DNA from: JAFDZV01 sp048594725
GTDB taxonomy: Bacteria; Bacteroidota; Ignavibacteria; OLB7
Direction: 5' to 3'
Assembly (NCBI GenBank): GCA_048594725.1
Contig: JBMDXA010000237.1
Coordinates: 1-64,000, forward strand
DNA: 64,000 nucleotides
In this document: positions 8,344 through 17,037 of the stretch, piece after piece
Numbering within the stretch: the stretch's first letter is position 1
Layout: every line of letters starts with the position of its first letter
Notes under the pieces: generated by a model
Database searches by the model: none
What the model was told of the DNA's origin: nothing
The model's input: the letters and a program-made list of their open reading frames with translations, nothing else
Position numbers and translations under genes: made by a program

Positions 8344-10949
8344 TACGTCCCCTCCTCATAGCGCTTCTCCTGATGCTGGCGCCGGCAACCCTCCCGGCAC
8401 TGGCAACCCCGTACGAGCCGGAAGGGATCATCGATTACGAGACCCTTCTCCCCTCGGAGGAGGGACTGGTGCGGATCGAGGTCTCCGGCATCGTCTCGAA
8501 CGATTTCCTGGCGCGCTTCATGGGAGATACCCTCTTCCTGCCGTTCACCTCCTTCTGCGACCTGCTTCATGTCAGGAGCGAGGTATCGGACGATCTTACG
8601 ACCATGACCGCGATGATCCCGGGAACCGATACCCTGGAGATCTCCCGCACCACCAACATCGCACGCGGAAGCCACGATACCATCGAGCTTTCCCCCACGG
8701 CGTTTCGCGTGGTGGACGATCAGATCTATATCGAGCAGGGGGCGCTGGCCCGCATCCTCGGCATCACCGCCTATTACGATGCGCAGAATCTGAAGCTCAG
8801 GATCACGCCGGAGGAGAAGCTGCCGGTGGTGCAGTGGCAGCGGAGCCAGGGACGCTACGGCGCTCTGGGAACCGGACTTCCGGCACCCGGCGCTCTGGGA
8901 GCGATCACGATCACCCGGCAACTCTTCAGCGGCATCAGCCTGAACTGGGGGCTGGCAACAAATTTCAACTCGGGCGATTCCCGCTCTTCGGTAACCACCC
9001 TCAGCCTGGGGCAGCAGCTGCTGTACGGCACCTTGCAGGTGGATGCGGTGGGCGCCTTCCAGAACCACAGCATCTCCGGCACCAGCGCCAACTTCAGTGT
9101 GGAGGGTGCAAGCTGGATGTTCCAGTCCCCCACATCCCCGCTGGTATCCAGGGTCCGCCTGGGAACGTTTCTGCTGGCGCAGGACCGCGTGCACGGCGTG
9201 GAGATCACCAATGCGCCGCTCACCCCCCGCACCGGCTACGGCACCTATACGCTTGTCGGGCAGAGCCAGCCGGGATGGACCATCGAGCTGTACGATGCAA
9301 ACCAGCTTGCCGATGTCACCCGCGCCGACAGCACCGGACGCTATAGCTTCAATATCCCGATGGGCTACGGCACGGTGGACCGCGTCACGCGCGCGGTGGG
9401 ACCGTACGGCGAAACCGAGATACGCCAGCACCGGATGCAGCTCAACCAGGAGATGATCCCGAGCGGAGAGATGGAGTACGCGCTGGAGTTCGGCGCCGAC
9501 AGCCTGGTCACCAACTCCAGCGCAAAGGGGCGCGCACGCCTGGGCGTGGGAGTCTTCGATCGTCTGACGCTCGGGGCGGAGGCACGCTACGCGGCCCCGA
9601 GCTACAGCCAGTGGAATACCGACAGCATAGCCCCCTCGGCGTTTGCGGCGCTCTGGCTGGGAGGCTCCACCACGGTAAGCACCCGCTACCAGCTCCGGTC
9701 GAACCTCATCAGCGGCGGATTCTATACGATCCTCCCGAACAACACGATGCTGAACCTGACGCTGGATTCCCTTTCGATAGCGCAGAAGACCTTTACCACC
9801 AGACTGCATGCGAACCTTCCGGTGGGCCCGGTCTCCTTCGGCGGCGGTGCCCGCTACTCGCGCCGCAACGGGATGGACGCCTACGAGGTGGAACCGCAGA
9901 TCTCCGGCTATGCCCTCGGCATCGGCTTCATCGGCTCCACGCGCTTCTCCTGGAACAATGCGAACTCGGTCGGCGAAATCGAGCCCGGCTCGCTCGATGC
10001 GATCTTCGGCGCCGGCCGCTCCATCACCAGTTCGTTGCAGTTGACGGCGGTGCCGTTCGGCGGGATCTTCATCACCGGCTACGGACGCTACGATCATCTG
10101 CAGCGGAACATGCAGGAGCTGAGCATGTCGGCCTACTACCGGCTCAACAGATATCTCGGCGTGAACATCGGCTACAGCGTGCCGTCGTTGCAGTGGACGC
10201 GCGGCATCGTGCAGGCGCAGTTCTCGGTGGATCTGCACCCGTTCCGCGCCACGGCCCTTGCCAGCTATGCAGGGGGCACGTTCAGCGCCGCCACGCTGGC
10301 GCAGGGAAGCGCGCTGGTCTCCGGACGCGGCCTGACGCTCTTCTCGGAGTCGGCGGTGGGACAGTCGGCGCTGCTGATCGAGGCATTCCACGATCGCAAC
10401 CAGAACGGCGTGCGCGATCCGGACGAGGAGGAGATGGACGCACCGAACGCATGGCTGGATATCGGCGGCACCGAGCTTGCCACCGACGACGGCATGTTCC
10501 GGTCGCTCCCGGCCAACCGGCAGTGCAGGCTGACGGTGGATCGCTGGAGCTACGGCTCGGAGGGGCTCTTCCCCAGCCGTTCACAGTTCGATATCTATAC
10601 GCTGCCGAGCGGCGTGCAGGTGGTGGAGATCCCGGTGGCCCCCGGGTTCGATCTGACGGGCGTCTGCCAGATCGACGACAACGGGGAGATCAAGGACGCC
10701 CCGGCGTTCGTCAACGGGCTTCAGGTACGGCTGGTCTCCGACAGGAGCGATGCCTCCTACGAGGGGGAGATCTTCTCCGACGGCACGGTCTTCATCCCCG
10801 GCGTCTCGGCCGGAGAATACCGGATGGTGTTCGATGAGAACCAGCTCGCCTCCCGCCGTCTCTGCCCGCCCGCATCGGAAGTGCGCGTAACGGTGCGCCC
10901 CGACGACGAGCATCTGCCGGCCGCGGTGCTCCGCCGCTGCGCCAGATAA
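8340..10949 (+). CDS. Usher-like outer-membrane protein
   Basis: 869 residues. The ATG at 8340 overlaps the previous stop (ATGA) and begins a good signal peptide (MIRPLLIALLLMLAPATLPALA). After about 160 residues of N-terminal domain comes a long region of alternating amphipathic strands (about 185-670) resembling the usher beta-barrel, interrupted by a plug-like segment (TGYGTYTLVGQSQPGWTIEL, then LADVTRADSTGRYSFNIPMG). The C-terminal part contains FHDRNQNGVRDPDEEEMDAP, a Ca-binding SdrD B-like motif, followed by another strand-rich domain. Ushers secrete and assemble chaperone-bound subunits. The long open frame from 7887 includes non-coding sequence before 8340. Confidence 0.75.
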   Translation: MIRPLLIALLLMLAPATLPALATPYEPEGIIDYETLLPSEEGLVRIEVSGIVSNDFLARFMGDTLFLPFTSFCDLLHVRSEVSDDLTTMTAMIPGTDTLEISRTTNIARGSHDTIELSPTAFRVVDDQIYIEQGALARILGITAYYDAQNLKLRITPEEKLPVVQWQRSQGRYGALGTGLPAPGALGAITITRQLFSGISLNWGLATNFNSGDSRSSVTTLSLGQQLLYGTLQVDAVGAFQNHSISGTSANFSVEGASWMFQSPTSPLVSRVRLGTFLLAQDRVHGVEITNAPLTPRTGYGTYTLVGQSQPGWTIELYDANQLADVTRADSTGRYSFNIPMGYGTVDRVTRAVGPYGETEIRQHRMQLNQEMIPSGEMEYALEFGADSLVTNSSAKGRARLGVGVFDRLTLGAEARYAAPSYSQWNTDSIAPSAFAALWLGGSTTVSTRYQLRSNLISGGFYTILPNNTMLNLTLDSLSIAQKTFTTRLHANLPVGPVSFGGGARYSRRNGMDAYEVEPQISGYALGIGFIGSTRFSWNNANSVGEIEPGSLDAIFGAGRSITSSLQLTAVPFGGIFITGYGRYDHLQRNMQELSMSAYYRLNRYLGVNIGYSVPSLQWTRGIVQAQFSVDLHPFRATALASYAGGTFSAATLAQGSALVSGRGLTLFSESAVGQSALLIEAFHDRNQNGVRDPDEEEMDAPNAWLDIGGTELATDDGMFRSLPANRQCRLTVDRWSYGSEGLFPSRSQFDIYTLPSGVQVVEIPVAPGFDLTGVCQIDDNGEIKDAPAFVNGLQVRLVSDRSDASYEGEIFSDGTVFIPGVSAGEYRMVFDENQLASRRLCPPASEVRVTVRPDDEHLPAAVLRRCAR

Positions 10950-11550
10950 CAAGTTCCCCCCGTGTACGCAGGCTGCGTACGGACACACGCACCTGGGCTC
11001 CGCCCCATTCGGCCTCGTGCCGGGTGGGGCGGAAAATTATCGGGGAGGTAGTAGAGGGTAGCGATTGGAACGTAGTGCTTCGTTGTTGCGGAGGTTGACG
11101 CCGCGACCCTGCCTGCCGCCACCTTGCACTGAGTCAGACTCCGCGAGAACAGCTCTCTGAACTCTTGGAACGAATTTCAATTGGATTGAGCCACTGGCAG
11201 CGCAGGAATGGGCCGCTCCTCCGGAGCTTCGTCATCCTGAAACGCTCTCGTTCTACAAACGGGTGCCCCCTCCGGGGGCCATCACCAGGGGGATGGTAGC
11301 TCAACTGAGTAAAATTCCCTCCAATCGAAAATCTCTCCTCCGTTGTTGCGGAGTTTCACTCCGCGACCGTGCCTGCCGCCATCTCGCACGGAGCCGAACT
11401 CCACGCAGTTCTCTGAATCTCTGTAATCTCAATCGAGAATCTCTTCAATCTCCCCTACCGCGAACGTCCCTCATCGTAACGCAGACCGGCCCGACACCAC
11501 AGGGGGCATCGGGCCGGAGAATGGGCTGGGCTGGCGGGATACGGCCCGGA
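10950..11550. repeat. 600-bp intergenic region with several dispersed repeats
   Basis: No gene seen. Two copies of a GTTGTTGCGGAG...CCGCGACC(C/G)TGCCTGCCGCC element lie at about 11084-11160 and 11337-11430. Between them (about 11192-11300) is a reverse-strand copy of the GGCCCCCGGAGGGGGCACCCGT / GAAGCTCCGGAGGAGCGGCC element described at 3571 and 62130. These separate the fibre operon from the convergent signalling operon. Confidence 0.7.
11486..11517 (-). terminator. Terminator-like hairpin after the sigma-54 activator gene
   Basis: CCGGCCCGA (11486-11494) and TCGGGCCGG (11509-11517) form a perfect 9-bp GC-rich stem with a 14-nt loop, about 35 bp past the stop codon. The U-tract on the reverse strand is poor (TCTGCGTTACG), so termination efficiency is uncertain. 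Confidence 0.5.
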
Positions 11551-12930
11551 TCAGGTATGGATCTCGAACTTCTTCATCAGCTCGTAGATCGTGGAGCGGC
11601 TTATCTGGAGTTTGCGCGCGGCCTCCAGCACGTTCCCCTCGGTCACCTTGAGCGCATGTTTCACCGCCTGCTCCTTCAGCGATTCCAGCGGGATGATGCT
11701 ATCCTGGCGATCGAAGATCGACGGCACCGGCACGGCCACATCGTCGCCGGCGGCAAAGGCCTGCATTGCCAGCGGCAGATCGTGCTCGGTGATGACATCG
11801 CCGTCGGCCAGGAGCACGGCCCGTTCGATGGCGCTTTCCAGCTCGCGGATATTGCCGGGCCAGGGGTAATCCGAGAGCATCTTCAGCCCCTTGCGGGCGA
11901 ACGCGTTGACCCTCTTGCCCTGCTCGTGATTGAAGCGGGAGAGGAAATGCTCCGCAAGAATCAGGATATCCCCCTTGCGGGCGCGAAGCGGCGGGAGCAT
12001 GATCGGGAACGACGCCAGACGATAATAAAGATCCTCGCGGAACTCCCGCTCCTGCGAGGCATGGAGCAGATCCTTGTGCGTGGCCGAGACGATACGCACA
12101 TCCACCTTCAGCACCTCGCTTCCGCCCACACGCTCGAACTGGCGCGTCTGGATTGCGCGCAGGAGCTTGGCCTGGAGGTTCATATCCAGTTCGCCGATCT
12201 CGTCCAGGAAGATGGTGCCGCCGTGGGCCTGCTCGAACTTCCCGATCTTGCGCTGGTGCGCTCCGGTGAACGATCCCTTTTCATGGCCGAACATCTCGCT
12301 CTCCAGCAGCTCGCGCGGGATGGCCGCGCAGTTGACCGCCACGAACGGGCCTGCCTGGCGCTTGCCGTTGAAATGGATGGCGCGGGCGATCAGTTCCTTG
12401 CCGGTTCCGCTCTCCCCCTGCACGAGCACGGAGATATCGCTATCCTTGGCCTTGTGCACCAGGCGGAGCACCTCCTGCATGGCGCCGTCGTTGGTAACGA
12501 TATTGGCGAAGCTGCCAGTCTGTTTGACGCTCTCGCGAAGGCGCACCACCTCGCGGGCCAGATCATGCATCTGAAGGCCGTTGCGCACGGCGATCTCCAG
12601 CTTCGGGAAATCGATCGACTTCGGGAAATAATCGATCGCCCCCAGCTTGATAGCCTCCACGGCCACCTCGATACGTCCCTGCGCCGAGAGCATGATGACC
12701 GGCAGTTCGGGATATCGCTCCTTTATCTTTTTCAGCGTATCAATGCCGCTGATGCCCGGCAGCATGATATCAAGGATGACGAGATCAGGCGCCTCGTCGA
12801 GCGCTTCGATGCACTGTTCGCCGTTGGTAAAAAGCCGAAGACGGTAGCCCCATTTGTTCTTCAGCCAGTACTCCAGCAGCCGACGAACGTTTTCTTCGTC
12901 GTCAACGACGAAAACAAGTTTGTCATTCAT
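11551..12930 (-). CDS. Sigma-54-dependent response regulator, NtrC family
   Basis: 459 residues: receiver domain (1-120; acidic pair D10/D11, phospho-acceptor D54, K104), AAA+ domain (about 140-380) and a C-terminal Fis-type helix-turn-helix (AARKLQISRSTIYELMKKF). Walker A GESGTGKE is at 172-179, the sigma-54 contact loop is GSFTGA (219-224, an A-to-S variant of the usual GAFTGA), and Walker B is IFLDE (240-244). It should activate sigma-54 promoters when phosphorylated. It is the last gene of an operon with a lone receiver and a multi-sensor histidine kinase (22 bp after the receiver gene), its probable partner. Target genes are not evident here. Confidence 0.93.
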   Translation of the reverse strand: MNDKLVFVVDDEENVRRLLEYWLKNKWGYRLRLFTNGEQCIEALDEAPDLVILDIMLPGISGIDTLKKIKERYPELPVIMLSAQGRIEVAVEAIKLGAIDYFPKSIDFPKLEIAVRNGLQMHDLAREVVRLRESVKQTGSFANIVTNDGAMQEVLRLVHKAKDSDISVLVQGESGTGKELIARAIHFNGKRQAGPFVAVNCAAIPRELLESEMFGHEKGSFTGAHQRKIGKFEQAHGGTIFLDEIGELDMNLQAKLLRAIQTRQFERVGGSEVLKVDVRIVSATHKDLLHASQEREFREDLYYRLASFPIMLPPLRARKGDILILAEHFLSRFNHEQGKRVNAFARKGLKMLSDYPWPGNIRELESAIERAVLLADGDVITEHDLPLAMQAFAAGDDVAVPVPSIFDRQDSIIPLESLKEQAVKHALKVTEGNVLEAARKLQISRSTIYELMKKFEIHT

Positions 12931-12952
12931 GATAATTTCCGTTGAATAACGT

Positions 12953-13348
12953 TCAAGCCGCCTGTATACGAGCCCCTGGCAGGAGGACCGATTGTAATGT
13001 GGCTATCAGTTCCTGAATATCGAATGGTTTCGTCAGATAAGCGTTAGCACCGGCCTGCATGCCAAGTTCTCGTTCCCCGTGCTGTGCCCTGGACGACAGG
13101 ATCACAAAAGGGATATCACGCAGAGCCTCCTGCTGGTTGACCCATGTGCAGAGCTGAATTCCATCGATCCCCGACATCATCACATCGGAACAGATCAGAT
13201 CGAATTTTCTGCTCATCAGCAGCTCTTTTGCATTCGGGCCATCAGGTGCAAGCGTGATTTCGTATCCCGCACGGGAGAGGACATGGCGCAACAGGACCTG
13301 CATGTTCGGCTCATCCTCAACCACCAGCACCTGTAGTTTCTGGTTCAT
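12953..13348 (-). CDS. Single-domain response regulator (CheY-like receiver)
   Basis: 131 residues, only a receiver domain: acidic cluster E11/D12, phospho-acceptor D55, K107 in YLTKPFD. No output domain, so it acts by protein interaction or as a phosphate sink/shuttle. Its start overlaps the kinase stop by 4 bp, which implies coupled translation and a common phosphorelay with the kinase and the downstream NtrC-type regulator. The C-terminus after residue 123 is a short tail. Confidence 0.9.
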   Translation of the reverse strand: MNQKLQVLVVEDEPNMQVLLRHVLSRAGYEITLAPDGPNAKELLMSRKFDLICSDVMMSGIDGIQLCTWVNQQEALRDIPFVILSSRAQHGERELGMQAGANAYLTKPFDIQELIATLQSVLLPGARIQAA

Positions 13349-16300
13349 CGCTGTGGAAAACGGATAGTGAATATGGACCCATTGTTCTCCTCACTCTGGA
13401 CTGTGAGTGTCCCGCGCTGAAGCTCCACGGCGTGCCTGGCGATGGCAAGGCCAAGCCCGGTTCCGCGAATATCCAATCCGGGACGGTGAACTCTGAAGAA
13501 TTTCTCGAACAGACGCGGGATGTCATCGGCGGGAATACCCAACCCCGTATCGGCGACGTCGATGACGACGTCCCCCCCCTCCACTCGCGCTCTGACCTCC
13601 ACTTTTCCGCCGTCGGGCGTAAACTTGACGGCGTTGCTCAGCAGGTTTATCATCACCTGCATCATGCGGTCGATATCGAAAACCGCCACTATGGAATCCT
13701 CGCCGAAATCCGTGCTGACGGCTATCGACTTTGCGTCGGCCTGCATGATGATCGACTGGGCGGCTTTTTGTACAAGCGGCACGACATCGGCCTCGACATT
13801 TTCGAGGATCACCCGGCCATTCTCGATGCGTGCCAGATCGAGAAGATCGTTGATAAGTTTGGCAAGGCGCTTCCCCTCCTCCAGAATAATCTGGAGAAAT
13901 TCCTGCTGCATTCCGGAGGGAAGCTCCGGATCTATCAGGATGGTCTGCGCAAATCCGATGATGGAGGCCAGCGGCGTACGCAGCTCGTGCGAGACGCTCG
14001 ATACGAATTCGCTCTTCATCAGATTAAGCTCCTCCAGCATCGCCACATGTTCCTTCTCATGATCCCGCTCGATCGTCAGAAGCTCGTTTGCGCGGCGCAG
14101 CTCGTCGTTCAACTTGCTTATGTTTTCAGCGGCGTGTTTCCGTTCGGTGATATCGCGAATAATGCAGGTAAAATAGCGGCGTCCATTTTTGGAGAATTCT
14201 CCCACCGATACTTCTATCGGCAGCGCGCCGCCATTTTTATGCAGCCCCTGCAACTCCACCGACCGGCAGTTGGAGCGCTCCCCTTCCTGCGCCGTGCCAT
14301 CCTGGGAGGCACCCTCCTGAGAGGCGCTATTCTGCGCGGCACCTTCCTGGGCAACCCCGTTCTGCCCCGCCTTGTGGCGTATCTGTTCTATCGAATCGGA
14401 AACCAGCATACGTAGATCCTGCCAGAGTATTTCCGGCGTGGTATAGCCGAATATGGCCTCCGCCGAATGATTGGCGAATATTATCCTGTTATCCTGATCC
14501 ACCGTCAGGATGGCATCGGTGGCGGTCTCGGCAACGATCCTGTAGCGCCCCTCGCTTTCGCGCAGCGCCTTCTCCGATTCCTTCCACTCGATAGCGTAGG
14601 CCAGCACGTTAGCCACCGCCTGCATGAAATTGACGTCGTCCTCGGTAAAGCTTCTGAGCACCGTGGTATAGGCGGACATCACCCCGAGCGGCTGGTTCTT
14701 GCCGTGGATCAGCACGTAGATCCCGCTGCGGATATCATGATCGGCGATGACCGGCGGCTGTACGAACCGCGGCTCCTGCGCCCAGTCGTCCACGATCACC
14801 GGCACCTTCACCTGGAGCACGAACTCCATCGGGGAACGGGTTTCCCGGATGACGCTCCATTCTCCCAGAACATTCTTCTTCCATCCCAGGCCCGTGCAGA
14901 GGCTTACCGAGCTGCCGTCGTTGCTCACCTCCCAGATACCGGCCAGATCCACTCCCAGCATCTCCCGGAGCATGCCGAGCGCGCGATCCATCAGCGCGGT
15001 AACCCCCTCGCCGGCGAGGGCATGAAGCCCCAGCTTCGCCACGGCTCCCTGCTGGTGTTCCCGGTTGCGCAGCACCAGCTCGGCACGGCGCCGTTCGGTG
15101 ATATCGTTGGAGATGCCGAGCACATGCACCACGCCATCCGGCTGCACCAGCGGCTTCTTGACGGTCTCGAACCAGAGGACGCGGCCATCCGGGCGGGTAT
15201 ACTGCTCGCGCACGGCGATGGCGGTACGCGAGCGCAGCACCTCCCGGTCGCTCTCCTGATAGGTCATCACCTCCTCGGGGACGCTATGCAGGTTCCAGTT
15301 GTTCAGCCCGACGATCTCATCGGCGTTGACGCCATACAGATCGGAGGTGGCCTGATTGGCGAGCACGAAGCGTCCCGAGGCATCCTTCACATAGATCAGA
15401 TTGGGATCGGTATCGATCACCAGGCGGGTGAACTCCTTCTGCTGCTGGAGATCGACCTGCACCCGCGTGTGCTGGATGGCCGAGCTCAGGATGCGGGTGG
15501 CGGCCTTCAGCGCCTCCACCTCGCGCGGGTCCCACTCCCGGTCGCTCAGGCATTCATCGAAGCTGATGGTTCCCCACCACTGGTCGCCGATGAAGATCGG
15601 GATGATGACGATGGTGCGGGTCTGCCAGAGTTCCAGCACCGCGCGCTCGCCGGGGGGAAAGGAATTGATGGAGCCGCTAATGATATAGCCCTGCTCCAGC
15701 ACCTCCTCCCAGCGCGCCAGCCCTATCTCCTTCAGCGAGAGAGAGGTAATCGGTTTTTCGCAGGGGGAACTGGTATCGGCCATCCACTCGTGGCGCATCT
15801 CCAGCACCCGCTCTCCCCCGGCCACGGTGGCGTTGGCGTAGATATAGATCCGGCTTGCCCCGGTGGCGGTGCCCAGATGCTGGAGCACCTCGGCGATATG
15901 CGCCTGCCAGTCGCCGGCGCCGAGGAATCGCTCGGCCGAGACAGCCACCGCCTGGAGGATGGCATCGCGGCGCTTGAGCGCATCATCGATATGACGTTTT
16001 TCGGTGATATCGCGGCCGTAGACGTAGGCGGTACCGGATTCGACGCTCGGGATGATCGCCAGGAAATAGATCCGTCCGTCGAATTTCACCTCGCGATCCA
16101 GGCGTGCCCCGGACTCCAGCGCCAGCTCCACCAGATCCCCCGGTGCCGGCACATCCACCTCGGCGCCGGCCCGCTGCCATAGCCGGAGCAGTGCCAGCCC
16201 GCTCGGATTGGCATAGGTGATCGCCCCTCTCCTGGCGATCTTCAGGATCGGATCGGGGGTTTCATCAAGAAATTTCGCTACACGATCCAGCTCGTCATAA

Positions 16301-16404
16301 CGATGTTCGAGCGGGGGATCGCCCGGCAGCTGTAACGGAGTATCCATATGAAATATCGAGGGACCGCTCAGCAGCTCTCGATGTATGCTGGTGTCGTTCT
16401 CCAT
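13345..16404 (-). CDS. Multi-PAS/GAF sensor histidine kinase
   Basis: 1019 residues without membrane segments, so a cytoplasmic sensor. Domains in order: PAS (about 40-135, ending TEKRH), GAF (about 150-320), PAS (about 325-440, ending DITERRR), GAF (about 450-620), PAS (about 625-770, ending DITERKH), a coiled coil, HisKA with H806 in SHELRTPLASIIGF, and HATPase_c with N box (NLLSNAVKFTPDGG) and G boxes (DTGLGIP, GTGLGLA). The third PAS carries an insertion of about 30 residues made of AQEGA-like pentapeptides. It precedes and overlaps a receiver gene and is followed by an NtrC-type regulator. The signal is unknown; GAF and PAS suggest small ligands, redox or light. Confidence 0.92.
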   Translation of the reverse strand: MENDTSIHRELLSGPSIFHMDTPLQLPGDPPLEHRYDELDRVAKFLDETPDPILKIARRGAITYANPSGLALLRLWQRAGAEVDVPAPGDLVELALESGARLDREVKFDGRIYFLAIIPSVESGTAYVYGRDITEKRHIDDALKRRDAILQAVAVSAERFLGAGDWQAHIAEVLQHLGTATGASRIYIYANATVAGGERVLEMRHEWMADTSSPCEKPITSLSLKEIGLARWEEVLEQGYIISGSINSFPPGERAVLELWQTRTIVIIPIFIGDQWWGTISFDECLSDREWDPREVEALKAATRILSSAIQHTRVQVDLQQQKEFTRLVIDTDPNLIYVKDASGRFVLANQATSDLYGVNADEIVGLNNWNLHSVPEEVMTYQESDREVLRSRTAIAVREQYTRPDGRVLWFETVKKPLVQPDGVVHVLGISNDITERRRAELVLRNREHQQGAVAKLGLHALAGEGVTALMDRALGMLREMLGVDLAGIWEVSNDGSSVSLCTGLGWKKNVLGEWSVIRETRSPMEFVLQVKVPVIVDDWAQEPRFVQPPVIADHDIRSGIYVLIHGKNQPLGVMSAYTTVLRSFTEDDVNFMQAVANVLAYAIEWKESEKALRESEGRYRIVAETATDAILTVDQDNRIIFANHSAEAIFGYTTPEILWQDLRMLVSDSIEQIRHKAGQNGVAQEGAAQNSASQEGASQDGTAQEGERSNCRSVELQGLHKNGGALPIEVSVGEFSKNGRRYFTCIIRDITERKHAAENISKLNDELRRANELLTIERDHEKEHVAMLEELNLMKSEFVSSVSHELRTPLASIIGFAQTILIDPELPSGMQQEFLQIILEEGKRLAKLINDLLDLARIENGRVILENVEADVVPLVQKAAQSIIMQADAKSIAVSTDFGEDSIVAVFDIDRMMQVMINLLSNAVKFTPDGGKVEVRARVEGGDVVIDVADTGLGIPADDIPRLFEKFFRVHRPGLDIRGTGLGLAIARHAVELQRGTLTVQSEENNGSIFTIRFPQR
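14281..14355 (-). repeat. 15-bp coding tandem repeat in the third PAS domain
   Basis: Five degenerate 15-bp units encode AQEGA-AQNSA-SQEGA-SQDGT-AQEGE in frame within the kinase gene (about residues 683-708). The unit is a multiple of three, so copy-number change would keep the frame. It lies in a PAS loop just before the SVELQGLHKNGGALPIEVSVGE strands. Confidence 0.75.
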
Positions 16405-17037
16405 CCTTATCCCTGATAGATGCGGATATCAAATGCGACCATATCACCACGAGGGACCGGTGAGATGAATTCACGGATATGCATTGAGAAGAGGGAACGG
16501 AACCAACAGAAGACGATCCCGATGGACTTCGGGAAAGGCAGTCAGTTCCGGATTTCGGCTGCGTTCACACGACGAAAAAGGACCTTCGCCTGCAAACTGA
16601 ATGGCATCGGTTGTGAGTCTACAAGATGTCCGGCACGTTCGGGGGAGAGAGGAACGTCGTACGAGAAAGGCCCCTCGGAACAGGGGTAGAGTATGGTGTC
16701 ACAGTTCTGGACTGCATTTGGACCTCTTGCATGCTGAACTGATGCGACCTCGCGGGTGCAAGTATAGTAAAAGTGGCGATGTGTTCAAATACTGGACAGT
16801 GTATTTTTTTCGTTCACTTTCGATAACAATATCACCACATCCATACGGCCACCGCCCTAAATAATAGTGCCGGAATATACCAGTAGAGCACGGCCCTGCC
16901 CACGGGCGCCCGGCTGGTTGAATTACCCCCTTCTCACCAGCCTTGCGGAGAGGGGCATACATATATAAAATGGGATACCGCAGATGCGATATCCCATTGT
17001 AAGGTCGTCCCGGATAACCATCCGGAAAAGATTCATC
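16405..17037. other. 633-bp intergenic region before the kinase operon
   Basis: No convincing gene. It should hold the promoter of the reverse-strand kinase operon; a weak reverse-strand TATACTTG is at about 16757-16764 and an AT-rich stretch at 16760-16865. A strong hairpin terminator of the next gene lies at 16961-16998. Short open frames here lack coding character. Confidence 0.5.
16961..16998 (-). terminator. Rho-independent terminator of propeller gene A
   Basis: AATGGGATA (16969-16977) pairs with TATCCCATT (16990-16998); the loop itself contains CGCA/TGCG, extending the stem. On the reverse strand it is followed by TTTTATATAT. It lies 40 bp past the stop codon at 17038. Confidence 0.85.

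Noticed and set aside
14467..16182. 571-codon open frame antisense to the histidine kinase
   Set aside because: Shadow frame with no domains.
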